From NCBI RefSeq assembly GCF_040183065.1, contig NC_091125.1, forward strand, positions 127,207,621 to 127,271,620: a stretch of DNA of 64,000 bases, in the 5' to 3' direction. Within the stretch, counting starts at the first letter, position 1. Each line of letters begins with the position of its first letter. A program made the translations under genes and the position numbers. A model generated the notes under the pieces. It ran no database searches. It was not told the DNA's origin and worked only from the letters and a program-made list of their open reading frames with translations. Shown here piece by piece: positions 43,101 to 53,743 of the stretch. The DNA comes from Periplaneta americana. Taxonomy: Eukaryota > Arthropoda > Insecta > Blattodea > Blattidae.

Positions 43101-44009
43101 TTAGAGCAATATTATTCCAAAGCCTTCGCAAAACTGCACTGTAATGGTAACTAAGTAACAATAAGTGCACCCCAGTCCATATACCCCAGTCCATATATCC
43201 TTTTCACTTACACCGCCTTATAAACAAACACAGTTAAGGTTCTGTATATCAGTGGTGGATTTTAAGCGACCAACGGGAGCCGAAAATTTGTAAAAGCCTG
43301 ATACAATCCGTCACTGGCCTTCCTGTCCGCTAGTACCGCACCAAAACATAACTGTCTCAGCCTGGGAAGGTGGAGCGGGGAGTTAAGAGGTAGTCTGCAA
43401 TGACTCAATCGAACTAATAGCTCCCAGGCCTGCTGTAGACAATGTAAAAACATTCAAATCTACTAGTATATGAGAAAAATTGGTATTTATGTCTCAATGT
43501 CCTCAGTTTTTATTCACAAGGTTTTTTTTTTCTAAAATATTTTATTAAATGTATTATACATTTACTAGAATATTACAATTTACAGGTTATGTTCTTCAGA
43601 CTTTCCTTAATCTGTCTTTAAAATTTTAGATAGGTTATTTTAAAAGTTTCCTTTACTAATCGCTCCTTATATAAGTTATTGTAAACAATCAGTTACATTT
43701 TGCGACAAAAAGAGAGTTACAACTTCTGTTAAGTTGTCACTGCAAAACTAACAAACTTTTGTCTGTTGCAGGCTACCAGAAGGAAGCAATAGTAACAATC
43801 GTAGCAGGAGGAATTCCGAAGCAGTCGAACTAATTTCTGAGAACGACATAGAGGCAGAAACATCTGAAGACATTGATCCTAATGCTGATGTTGAACTGAT
43901 ACATCCTTACAACAGTGGTAATGGTGATTCTTCTACAGATGGTAATGGTGAATATTACTGTGTCTGTGATGAGAGGTCGTGCACTATAATCCGCAGGAAT
44001 GACAAGTAA
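37178..44009 (+). CDS. Gene C: small acidic protein, three coding exons
   Basis: Coding exons: 37178-37232 (exon starts at 37126 after TACAG), 41707-41758, and 43772-44009 (TAA at 44007-44009). Intron phases are 1 and 2, as in genes A and B, giving 345 nt and 114 residues. Exon one reads MSETPEVNAITEGNASEV. The mini-exon (D)DLLSSPAEEMSEFREP(T) matches those of A and B in position, phase, length (52 against 49) and the EP/QP ending. The last exon is LPEGSNSNNRSRRNSEAVEL, then ISENDIEAETSEDIDPNADV, ELIHPYNSGNGDSSTDGNGE and YYCVCDERSCTIIRRNDK. The N-terminus has no signal peptide, unlike B. The exon is open upstream of the ATG in the same frame, so another first exon could add one. It is acidic and low-complexity with a terminal three-cysteine cluster. 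Function unknown. Confidence 0.6.
37233..39201. other. Intron of gene C; weak tRNA-like relic at 38560-38645
   Basis: Apart from a degenerate minus-strand B box (GGATTCGACTCCC near 38580), nothing is recognised in this 2 kb. Confidence 0.4.
39202..40384. mobile_element. hAT-like non-autonomous element with internal tandem repeats
   Basis: The termini ACAGTGGTCTGGAATGC and GGATTTTAGACCACTGT are inverted. The flanks CCGTCGC and GCGTCGC form a 7-bp near repeat, compatible with a mutated 8-bp hAT TSD. The interior has three 140-bp tandem units (39239-39660) and no transposase. It lies in an intron of gene C. Confidence 0.65.
39239..39660 (+). repeat. Three tandem units of about 140 bp
   Basis: ACAGATTTTTATGAAATTTT or a close variant recurs at 39258, 39398 and 39538. 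Each unit contains TAGTTAC, a TTTTGTnTnCAAnCTC phrase and a short palindrome (AAGGGGAACTACCCCTTATA in unit 2). Confidence 0.85.
40385..41706. other. Intron of gene C, no gene seen
   Basis: Near 40470-40680 the phrase ATTAAGTCC or ATTTTGTCC recurs several times, perhaps a decayed repeat. No supported exon. Confidence 0.35.
41759..42780. other. Intron of gene C, no gene seen
   Basis: AT-rich sequence; no repeat family identified. Confidence 0.4.
42781..43090 (+). repeat. Dispersed repeat with terminal hairpin
   Basis: A perfect-stemmed hairpin (ACGGCCGACTTGAT ... ATCAAGTCGGCCGT, 42818-42883) precedes a segment ending GTCCAGCCGTTTTCCCGTAA and TATATATATAGATT. The end resembles the 3' end of the retroelement at 53744-54990. 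Confidence 0.45.
43091..43771. other. Intron of gene C, no gene seen
   Basis: Includes a short direct repeat CCCAGTCCATATA at about 43170-43200. Leads to the CTGTTGCAG acceptor of the last exon. Confidence 0.4.
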
Positions 44010-44261
44010 TGAGACTATCTGAGAGACAGCCACCATTGAGGCTTTCGCTGACAAACCTCGAAGTTCAGTGAACTAAAACGCTTGTGACTAATATAAGTAC
44101 CTATTACTATACAATGTACTATAATTTATGTAAATATTATGACAAAAAGAGATAAAATATAGTATAAAAAACTTTTTTAAACGCTGTACATTATGTACGT
44201 TTTATTGAACGATCCCTCCTTTATGTCATACATTTCCGGCTACTGTAGCCCAGGTCTTCTT

Positions 44262-44268
44262 ATTTTTA

Positions 44269-44322
<54 letters not shown>

Positions 44323-44323
44323 G
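44262..44323 (+). repeat. (ATT)n microsatellite
   Basis: About 20 ATT units, 250 bases beyond the stop codon of gene C. Confidence 0.95.
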
Positions 44324-44399
44324 CATTTTATAAACTCTATTTCACAGTGAGGTATATTAGGGTTATAGTTGGCATCAAGATACATTACTGCGACTTGTT

Positions 44400-44915
44400 G
44401 AGAGCTATTGCGCTAACCCTCGATATGGAATGAGTTGCGTGCCACAGATCCCCTACGCGCACCGCCCTAACCACATGACTCCCTTAACGACCGGTCCCTA
44501 CAGCCGACAGAAATCCATATACCATTGCTGCTTCGGCAAATTCCTCCAAGAGTCCCCCCTGTCGGTCAGAGGCGAAACTCCTCCCCCGAGTAGGTCCGCC
44601 TCGGATGCTCGTTGCAGAAGTCATTCAACGTCGTTTAATTACATTCCATTGAGGCAGGTCGGGAGAAACAGCAGCTTCGAGGCCGCCTGTAGAGTGATCT
44701 GAAAACCAGAAACGGAATGATGAGGTTAAGGATGATGGGGGAGGAAAGGAAGTGGGGTTCCAAATGCCTGATGAAGTTACCTGATATTCATCCATAGGAG
44801 TGAGGGAAAAACCCCGAAAAAAAACCTCACCCAGGCAACTCCTGACCGGGAATCGAACTCGGGACCACTGGGTTCGGAGTTAGACTCGCTAACCCCTCAG
44901 CCACAACGGTGGACA
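44400..44915 (-). mobile_element. tRNA-headed SINE, minus strand
   Basis: The head at 44840-44915 (minus) has GTTAGCGAGTCTAACTC and GAGTTCGATTCCCGG. The body contains AAAAACCCCGAAAAAAAACC and extends at least to 44720; GC-rich sequence to 44400 may be part of it. Confidence 0.7.
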
Positions 44916-45109
44916 ATAAACATTAGTAAAGTGATAATACAAAACAATGGTCAAAGTTACAAATTACATGAATTATGTAGAAGCATGTACTTTAATGAAA
45001 TAATGACTCCAGTTAAAGATTAATTGGATGTTTGAAGAATAATAACCAATGCGAAAGATATTATACAAGAAATGTCTAACCGTTTCAAATTAAATATATG
45101 ACCTTAAAA

Positions 45110-45750
45110 AGACTATTACACTTTTACTAAATCATACTGATTCTGACCAATAAAGCGGTACGGAAGTACGTCTTTCAACGATCTTCATCTGAGCAGAGTT
45201 GGTGAACAGCTGGCACAAATTGTTTCCCGCAACATGTTAAGGTATCTTTCACCTGTCAGTGTTCCTTCAAAAAAGATTGATCCTACAAGTCCTCTGACAG
45301 ATAGACTACATCACACTGATAACCCAGGAAGATTAACAGCTCGTTCTTCCATAACATGGGGATTATCTCTTGTTCAGAACACACAGTTGTGGCGATTGAT
45401 GGTTCCATTCAATTTAAAAGTCGCCTCATCAGACTACAAAATCAAATCAGTAAACTGTTCATTATCGCAAATCCATTCACAAAATTGGAGGCGCCTATCT
45501 GGATCGTCCTCATTCATTGCGTGAATCAACCTGGGAATGTATGTTTTCCACTTTGCTTGCTTTAAAATGTAATGAACACTTGATTTGCTTACACCTGACT
45601 CATGCGAAGCTTGCCGTGTGGACATCTTAGGCCAGCAACTCGCGTATGAACGAGCGCGGGCAGTGTTTGGCTCATGCGTGCTTACTGTACCGGGCAGAGG
45701 ACCGGTTTGTGACGTTGCGTTGTAGTGAACAGAGGCGGTTCTTGCCATTC
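45110..45750 (-). pseudogene. Tc1/mariner-superfamily transposase, central and C-terminal part
   Basis: The minus-strand reading has [20 protein letters not shown], then [26 protein letters not shown], and SDEATFKLNGTINRHNCV with the DE of the catalytic triad, then TRDNPHVMEERAVNLPGLSV and FFEGTLTGERYLNMLRE. This is a DUF4817-type insect transposase. Several stops are present. The N-terminal part lies at 46075-46440. Confidence 0.75.
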
Positions 45751-46074
45751 ATTCAAACAAGAGATGTGAGGAGCAGAAAACACTTCAAAACGTAGGCCAT
45801 ACTGAATAAATACAATTTACAGATGCATTATACAACTTACAGGAACGAATATGGCAGATACGAAGAGAAGAGCGTGTAGCATTAATTCAACAATTGAAGG
45901 AAACTGAGCTAGAAGTTGTTTAAGATCACAATGTTAGTGAATCGGGACTCAGTTATAAAATTTCACTTGTAATAGTAAAATGTTAGAAACCTTTTAAAGA
46001 TTGAAAATTTGAAGAATGTTTAATTACAACTGAAGAACTTTTCTCACAACAAGTGTAGGAGTTAGAATCTATCA

Positions 46075-46440
46075 GTTTGTGTCCTTCCACCATGATGCAT
46101 CCCATCCGAGGTTTAGCGGGCAAAACTTGATGACGACACAGTGCTCTGAGTTGGGGACCTCTGTCTTAGGGGATCTCGTGAAAGTTATAAGAATGCTTCC
46201 ACCCCAATTTGGTCCGCTACTGTTTTCTTCCTGCCACACCGTCCCTTCTTCAGATCACTCACAGTTCCTTCCCTCTCAAACTTGTCGCGTAATTTCGTAA
46301 TTGTTACACGTGACGGTGGCGCAATATCAAATTCTGCACGCCATCGTCTCTGAACCTCAATCATGTTCTCACATTTCCAAAAACACTTTAAAATTCACTT
46401 ACGTTGCTCAAAAGAAAATGTCAGAGCCATTTTGTAAATT
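46075..46440 (-). pseudogene. Same transposase, N-terminal HTH part
   Basis: The minus-strand reading gives MALTFSFEQR, then ENMIEVQRRWRAEFDIAPPS and KLRDKFEREGTVSDLKKGRC followed by GRKKTV. These are the first helix-turn-helix and linker of the family. It is separated from the rest by about 320 bp of other sequence (45751-46074). Confidence 0.65.
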
Positions 46441-47335
46441 ACCTGTCGCTACTAGCTACCGAACTGAAAATAAAATAAAAACAAATTAATGTCCACACAC
46501 ACTAGACATGATAGCGCCAAATACTAACAGTTTGATCAGGTTATCTTTAATACTTTCTCAGTTATTAACGTTCATGAAGTGTAAACATTATTGTGGGACA
46601 GTCTGTAGTTGGATTAGAACTAATACGATGTTTTTCTTTTTTCGGAATAATTTAAAATTTCACAGTTTCAGGAATATTCTATTCTAAAAGGACTTAAAAT
46701 AATTATAAGAGTTAAAGTTCAAGTATCTTTGTCAACGGTTTAGTAAATGTGTAATTTAAAGAGTTCAGTAAAAACTCAAATTCGTAACTTACGTCAAAAA
46801 ACTGGACAATCATATAATATAATATGTTTGGAATCTTGAGATTTCTCCCCACAAATAAGCCTACGTACTGCATCGTTTTTAACATGGGATCTATGTAAGT
46901 ATTCTCCGAATTTCCTATGTCCAGTCAAAATCTATGTCAGTACGAAATATAGCGTTGTTACTTTGCATTTACTTCGATCATGTACCACCGGAAAATAAAG
47001 CTCATTTGTAAGAGTTCCCTTATCAGTACAGACCCATTTTTCGTTCCATACTTGCATATACTGTAATTGTCTTCTTACTATGTATTCTAAGAGTGAAATC
47101 TAACCATTCTCTTCCTTATACTACAATATGCTAGTGATTTCATAGTTGTCAGGTGGAATTTTCTTTGCCAACTTTGCTTCGAATTTCTGTACTGACAGAT
47201 ACTACAGCTAGCAGTTACTTTTTAACTGTTATGTTGACAGTATCGTTTACTTTTGAAGACGCGTTGTATCTACTTGAAGGAAGAGGGGTGATGAGAGTAT
47301 AAAAGTGGAGGGCGTGAAAAAAGAATTGTAATTAG
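46441..47335. other. No feature seen
   Basis: AT-rich intergenic sequence. Confidence 0.4.
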
Positions 47336-48262
47336 TACTTACTTACTTACTTACTTACTGGCTTTTAAAGAAACCAGAGGTTCATTGCCGCCCTTACATA
47401 AGCCCACCATCGGTCCCTAACCTGAGCAAGATTAATCCAGTCTCTACCATCATATCCCACCTCCCTCAAATCCATTTTAATATTATTTTCTCATCTACGT
47501 CTCGGCCTCCCCAAAGGTCTTTTCCCCTCCGGCTTCTCAACTAACACTCTATATGCATTTCTGGGTTCTTCCATAAGTGCTACATGCCCTGTCCATCTCA
47601 AACGTCTGGATTTAATGTTCCTAATTATGTCAGGTGAAGAATACAATGCGTGCAGTTCTGTGTTGTGTAACTTTCTCCATTCTCCTGTAACTTCATCCTC
47701 TTAGCCCCAAATATTTTCCTAAGCACCTTATTCTCAAACACCCTTAACCTATGTTCCTCTCTCAAAGTAAGAGTCCAAGTTTCACAACCATAAAGAACAA
47801 CCGGTAATATAACTGTTTTATAAATTCTAACTTTCAGATTTTTTGACAGCAGACTGGATGATAAAAGCTTCTCAATCGAATAATAGCAGGCATTTCCCAT
47901 ATTTATTCCGTGTTTAATTTCCTCCCGAGTATCATTTATATTTGTTACTGTTGCTCCCAGATATTTGAACTTCTCCACCTCTTCAAAAGATAAACTTTCA
48001 ATTTTTATATTTCCATTTCGTACAATATTCTCGTCACGAGACATAATCATATACTTTGTCTTTTCGGGATTTACTTCCAAACCTATCTCTTTACTTGCTT
48101 CCAGTAAAATTCCCGTGTTTTGCCTAATCGTTTGTAGATTTTGTCCTAATATATTCACGTCATCCGCATAGACAAGCAGCTGATGTAACCCGTTCAATTC
48201 CAAACCCTCTCTGTTATCCTGGACTTTCCTAATGGCATACTCTAGAGCAAAGTTAAAAATTA
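47336..48262 (-). mobile_element. RTE-like LINE (L2), 5'-truncated, minus strand
   Basis: The 3' TAAG-type tail begins at 47336. The minus-strand frame 48203-47625 reads [20 protein letters not shown] with an intact YADD, then [40 protein letters not shown] and [20 protein letters not shown]. It is truncated within the fingers/palm region near 48262. Confidence 0.85.
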
Positions 48263-48274
48263 GTAATTAGTACC

Positions 48275-48830
48275 CGCAAAAAATGTCTGACTCCGTTTCA
48301 AATCGATAGTGATAAAACAGAAACTTTGGGGGAATATATTGTTTCTAATGACATAGTAAAATGGTGGTGTTCTGAATTTAAATAAGGAAGAATATCTTGT
48401 GAAGATGAACGTTGTGGACGTCCATCGGCAGTTGCCATAACTGAAGAAAACATCGAAAAGTGCACGACTTAGAAACGCAAGAAAAAAAGATTTATTATCA
48501 GGGATATAGTAGAGAAAACGGACTTCTCATATCATACTATGCACAATATTTTAACGTAAGAGCTAGCAATGAAAAAATTAGCTACAAGATGCATGCCTCG
48601 AATGTTAACAGCAGCACAAAAACGATTGCAAATTGTCTTATGCCACAATAATTTTAGCGAAGTACAGGACGAACATACAAGTTTTTCTTGAAATATTTTT
48701 TTTAATTCATCACTATGGTTCAGGGATAAAAATTCAAAGCAAGGAATGGAAACATCAGGAGTCTCAACCCTAGGGAGTTCAAGATGCATCCTTCGGCAAG
48801 AAAAATAAAGCTCTCAGTTTTCTGGGACAA
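48275..48830 (+). pseudogene. Mariner transposase remnant
   Basis: Reads IVSNDIVKWWCSEFK, CEDERCGRPSAVAITEENIE, RFIIRDIVEKTDFSYHTMHN, LAMKKLATRCMPRMLTAAQK and SSQFSGT in several frames. The order matches the mariner HTH region through the KKL-A-W-PRMLT block. It is heavily decayed and abuts the truncated LINE. Confidence 0.75.
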
Positions 48831-49590
48831 ACAAATATTTATTTCATTTATTATTTACAGAAAGGAGCCACAATAATATGTGAATAACATGCCAATTTAA
48901 TATTATAGTTGAGAGAATAGTTAAGGAAAAACATTGTATGTGCACTAAAGAAAAATTTTAAGTGTTCTTCATGAAAAAAATGAAACTATTACTTTCATTT
49001 CCTCAGTAGCTACTTGAAGTTTCCGAAACAGAATCACTTTCATAGAAAAATAAAATTTTAAAGTGACAGATATTTTTGATCTGATTAATCTGAAGGAAAG
49101 AAATACATTATTCTTAATTTTTTCTCTACTGTAAATTCTTTCGATGAAGAATTAGATGAAGACAAAAGTGAAATAAAGAGTGATTTCATCAATGTTTAAC
49201 TCTTGGGCCTTAATAGACTGTTTCCCTTGAGGGATTAAGTGAGCCACTTTGTAACTGTAATGTAATAGTTATGAAAAATGATGTGTGATTAGAAAATGCT
49301 TGCCAGCTTTGATGTAAAAGTGGTTTGATTTTGTGCTTAAAAAATAAATACATATATTAAACATGCCACATATTGGTGAAGGATACATAATAAATTTTCA
49401 AAGAATTCTTTCTTTCGCATTACGCATCCAATTTCAAGTTCTAATGCCGAAAGTATTTTTTCTAACAAACAAACCAGCACTCATGTTGGGAATAAACTGG
49501 AAGTTCATTCGGATAGGTGTGAGCTACAGGTGCTAAATGATTATGGAAATAAAGTGTGCATTGTAAAATTCTGCATATGCAGTGCATACA
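48831..49590. other. No feature seen
   Basis: AT-rich intergenic sequence, with an imperfect hairpin (ATCTTTCCACG / CGTGGAAAGAT) just beyond at 49590-49675. Confidence 0.4.
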
Positions 49591-49774
49591 TTTTATCTTT
49601 CCACGTTTCCAGCTGCGCAGTGAACTACTGTGTTCGCTCTACATACGCGAAAAAGAGCGTGGAAAGATAAAATATACTATAGGATAAATAACAAAAATCT
49701 ACTCAAAAGGGCTTGCATTACAAATAGTAAGTACATAAATCATACTGATAAAAGTCACAATAATGATGGGACGG

Positions 49775-50084
49775 TTCCTTAACCTTTATCTTCAGACGGA
49801 ATTTAAACGAGCGGCTCGCGACAGGAACGTTTTGGCTGTGAGATGATAACTGAGCATGCGCGGACTTGATTAATAAAAACTTAAAATAACCTAACTTAAC
49901 CTTCGTATATGCAAAATGTATAACCGGAGCACGAAGGGAACTTCTTAATTTCATCTGGAATGTACACGCAAAAATAAATCCAGGTAAGGATCACGCTGGC
50001 ACTTCATGAGAGGTCAGCGCATGCGCCACAGCCAAACTGTTCCTGTCGCGAGTCCCTTCTGAAATTAAAGGCCTTGTGAAGGAA
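49775..50084. mobile_element. MITE with inverted arms
   Basis: The left arm CTCGCGACAGGAACGTTTTG then GCTGTG and the right arm CACAGCCAAACTGTTCCTGT then CGCGAG mirror each other, as do CCTTTATCTTCAGA and TCTGAAATTAAAGG further out. GCATGCGC lies in both arms. Confidence 0.7.
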
Positions 50085-50539
50085 ATTTCTATCGAACCAG
50101 TTTCCTACTAATTTAGTGTTAATTTAATAGGACTATTTAGTCAGCACTCGCTGAAATGTGCAAAGGGTAAGCGGAGCCGTCCCGTGTGCCCCGTCGTACA
50201 GCAGGAAGAGGTAGAGAGCATACCCGCTAGCAGCTACGAGTGCACCATGGTGCACTGTGTTCTCCGCGGGTAAGAGACGCCAGTCCCAGGCTGCTCTGTG
50301 CTGACGACCGCTGATTTAGTGCAATACATATTAATTAATATCTGAAGATATGGTTAAGGAAAGCAATTCAACGTTCCTTTTCTTTCCAGTGAATTAGTGT
50401 CCCATTTCTTTTCACTCTTGATATCTGTTCACCCAAAGTTAACCCGCAAAACCCGAAGCTCCAAGTCCTTAAATCCTATATCAGCAGACTCCTACTACCG
50501 CCAGGACTTCACCCAGGCTAGATTTAGCTAATGCAAATG
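50085..50539. other. No feature seen
   Basis: Locally GC-richer than its surroundings around 50170-50310, without a recognised repeat or exon. Confidence 0.4.
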
Positions 50540-50735
50540 ACAGATGAAATGAGGGGGAGGTACAGTGTGTTAGTGGAATGAAAGAAGGAAACGGTAGTAC
50601 CCCGAGAAAACCACTCTGCAACATTTCCTTCGTCCATTAGTAACATCTATCAATACCAGGCCAGGGTTCGAACCCAGGTCACCTGGATGGAAGACCAGCG
50701 TGCTACCGCTAATCAACAGATGCTGCAGATGGTAG
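50540..50735 (-). mobile_element. tRNA-headed SINE, minus strand
   Basis: The head at 50655-50735 (minus) has GATTAGCGGTAGCACGCTGG and GGGTTCGAACCC. The body runs left to about 50540. Confidence 0.7.
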
Positions 50736-51039
50736 TCTAGTTGTAACGAAATGAATAATAGTGACAAGGATAACAACACGAGGTAAATCTGTCACACACA
50801 GGGTAATAACCAGAAAAACAATGAAGACTTCGTAATAGAGTTGCCTAGATATTTCTACCATAGAACGTGGGAAGGCAACGTACATAATCTTGCGTGGTAC
50901 GCGGATAATTATCTTTCTGACGTAGAACTACGTCCTTCTAGGTAGAATAACTAGGCAATTGATCGTCATATACGTATAAGTGCAACCCACTCCTTTGTTG
51001 ATCTCATATATCCGTTTATTCATATTGTTCTCTGTTTCC

Positions 51040-51375
51040 TTTGTACTTCTTCTATTCTCTTTGTACTCTTCTTCCCTTGTTCTCCTTGTCTTCCCATTTA
51101 CTTCTAGTGTATATCCCTTGTATTCTTTGTGTTTTATTACTCTTCATGTCTTCTCCTTGTTCTTCTTGTCCTCCCCTTATTCTTCCTGTCTTCCCCTTTC
51201 TCTCCTGGTTTTCCCCTTGTTCTCTTTCTCTGCACTTTGTTTTTAATACATTCCCATTGTTCTACTTGCATTCCCCTTGTTCTCCTTACCTTTCCCATAC
51301 ATTATTTTTGTTCTCCTTGTATTCCCTTTTATTCTTGTTTCTCCTCGTTTTCCTTGTACTGTATTCTTGTTCCAT
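51040..51375 (+). repeat. Degenerate polypyrimidine minisatellite
   Basis: About 330 bp almost free of A and G runs, built from variants of TTGTTCTCCTTGTCTTCCC with an 18-20 base spacing. Strand asymmetry is extreme (C and T on the + strand). Confidence 0.75.
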
Positions 51376-51440
51376 TCCTCCCACCACCAATATGTAGTAT
51401 CTATTTAATGTAGCATAGTAAACCTACGCACCTGTTGATC

Positions 51441-51442
<2 letters not shown>

Positions 51443-51493
<51 letters not shown>
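51443..51493 (+). repeat. (ATT)n microsatellite
   Basis: About 17 ATT units. Confidence 0.95.
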
Positions 51494-51819
51494 GATTGCT
51501 AAAGACCGTGAAATAAAGACCAATTTAGATACCAAGCAAGGGATATGTACATTATATTACTCATTAGCATTGTAAAGAATGCTACGCCTGTGCAGCTAAA
51601 AAACTGCTAACCTTTTAATTTTGATTCGTGGGATATTATTCAATTCATGTCTTTTGAATAATATCAAGAAAACATTATAGTTTGTAATTATATTGAGCCA
51701 CCAGAGGACTTTTTTCTTAACTGCTGTGACACGATTTATTCTAATTTACTATATATCTAATAAAATTATAGCGTAATAAATTACAATATATTTGGTTCTT
51801 GAAAGCAATAAAATAAGAT

Positions 51820-52158
51820 TTTGCTTTTAGAAAAACTTCTGTTTAATAATTTTTATAATGCCAAAGATATTTTTAACTGGAAAGAAAGCTTATTTTTTAA
51901 ATATAATAAATATTTACAAACGATTAATCTGCCATTTTCTGACGATAAGGTTACAATTACAGAGACAGAAGATTATCTACAGAGAGCAATTTACGAATTA
52001 CATTTAGTAGCAAAGAATTAAAAACTTGAACTAACAGTAGACAAGGCTAAAAATACAAGCATTCACAGGAAAATACTCGAGGAGAGCAAAAATTTTAATA
52101 GCAGACATTCTCTGAATGGCAAGTAATGATTCTAAATACCTTGATTATAATCTTAAGT

Positions 52159-52225
<67 letters not shown>

Positions 52226-52640
52226 GTATTGATTTTAAAATCCAAAAATTCCAATGTTTGCATTGTAAAATTAAAGGAATATGACATGTATTGTAAGGTA
52301 AAGCCAATATTGAAACCATTTTAACTTTTATAAAATGACGGCAGTTCCCATAATCCTCTAATGGAGTTAAGTGTTGGACCCTGACAACGAAAAGAACATA
52401 GAATACAGAGAGTAGAGATGAGATTTCTTAAATTATATATAAGGGCTAATCGAATCGGAAATGAAGATATTAGACACAAGCTGAATATTTACAGTCTTAT
52501 AGAAGAGATATAAAAATATCAATAGAAATGGATGGAACATGTGAGACGAATGGACAATGACAGATTTTCAGAACGACTATACGAATACAGAATTGCAGCA
52601 GAAACGAAACAGAGAACGCCCGCAGAAAAGACGAAGAGAT
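51820..52640 (+). mobile_element. LINE fragment (L4 type) with internal (AAT)n
   Basis: At 51955-52100 the reading TITETEDYLQRAIYELHLVA, then KN, a stop, and LELTVDKAKN, is the thumb region after the reverse transcriptase core. At about 52400-52630, REVEMRFLKLYIRANRIGNE, then DIRHKLNIYSLIEEI and KWMEHVRRMDNDRFSERLYE, is the C-terminus. An AAT tract (52165-52222) lies between them. Confidence 0.7.
52165..52222 (+). repeat. (AAT)n microsatellite
   Basis: About 19 AAT units inside the LINE fragment. Confidence 0.95.
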
Positions 52641-52644
52641 CTGT

Positions 52645-52647
<3 letters not shown>

Positions 52648-52722
<75 letters not shown>

Positions 52723-52731
52723 CGATGATGA
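52648..52731 (+). repeat. (GAT)n microsatellite at LINE 3' end
   Basis: About 28 GAT units immediately after the LINE C-terminus, apparently an expanded LINE tail. Confidence 0.95.
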
Positions 52732-52734
52732 TTC

Positions 52735-53743
52735 TGTTTGAATAGTTTTACTATTCTTGCTGTAGAAAATGGCATAACTAAATAGCAGTTCAAACTATTT
52801 TCGAGTTTTTTTAATTGATACCAGACAATACAAAGAACACATTCATAATCAAATAACATAACGCCTCCACATAAAAGAACACACCACAAACATCAAACAC
52901 AGCTACAGCTACAAAGAAACAGATATGGAAATCTCACATATTCAACCGAAAAAAAAAAAAACATACATTAAATACACTACAACAACAACACGAAATATAC
53001 AGACATACAAAGACGCACAAATACTCGTAATACATCCTTGATACACGAGTAAATTTCAGAACACGTACCCTATTCGATTTCACAATACCACAAACAAAGG
53101 CACTCCCCACCAAATCAACTAAAGAAACCGGAAGAAGCAAAATCTTAGAATGACTAACAAAAAGTCTAAACTAGTCAACTAGGTAATATAACGCTTAGTT
53201 TACTTTAACACTAGAAAGTTGGTGTAAAAATATTCTTAAGTGATACAATGTGTTAAAAATTGGGTATTCAAGATGTATAGATAATAATGTATAGATGTAT
53301 TCAAGATGTATAGATGATTTTGCCGCTACAAATACGAATTGGCTCTTTTCATTGTCACTATGAATGTAACAGTCATTGTTCCAGGACAATGAGAATATTT
53401 ATAACTCTTAATGAACCCAAGTACAGTCAACGCTTGATAACTCGTACTAAAAGGGGCGGAGATCTGTCCGAGTTACGAAAAGCCCATCTTACCGAAGGGA
53501 AATAAAGTTGTACGTTAGGAATGAACACTAACACCACATTTTATCTATACAGTAGCAATATTATACATACCAGGTAAAACGGAAACACAAATAACACAAG
53601 TAGTGGCCAAAGTGCATTAATCAGAGTCTACTGTAATTCGATTGGCCTATTATAGGAGCATGTTGGTGATTGATCTGCCACTTTGTTGTTGTTTTTCCCA
53701 GCAGAACGTTTGAAAAAGTTGTCAATCTTCTATTATATTTTAT
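52735..53743. other. No feature seen
   Basis: Contains a short direct repeat (ATTCAAGATGTATAGAT) at about 53268 and 53299. No exon or repeat family recognised. Confidence 0.4.

Noticed and set aside
50980-51413. Three overlapping hydrophobic Ser/Leu-rich reading frames that look like membrane proteins
   Set aside because: All three frames are open because the DNA is a pyrimidine-only repeat, which cannot form stop codons.
52497-52889. Poly-His, poly-Asp or poly-Met proteins
   Set aside because: Frames across the (GAT)n tract; no coding evidence outside the repeat.
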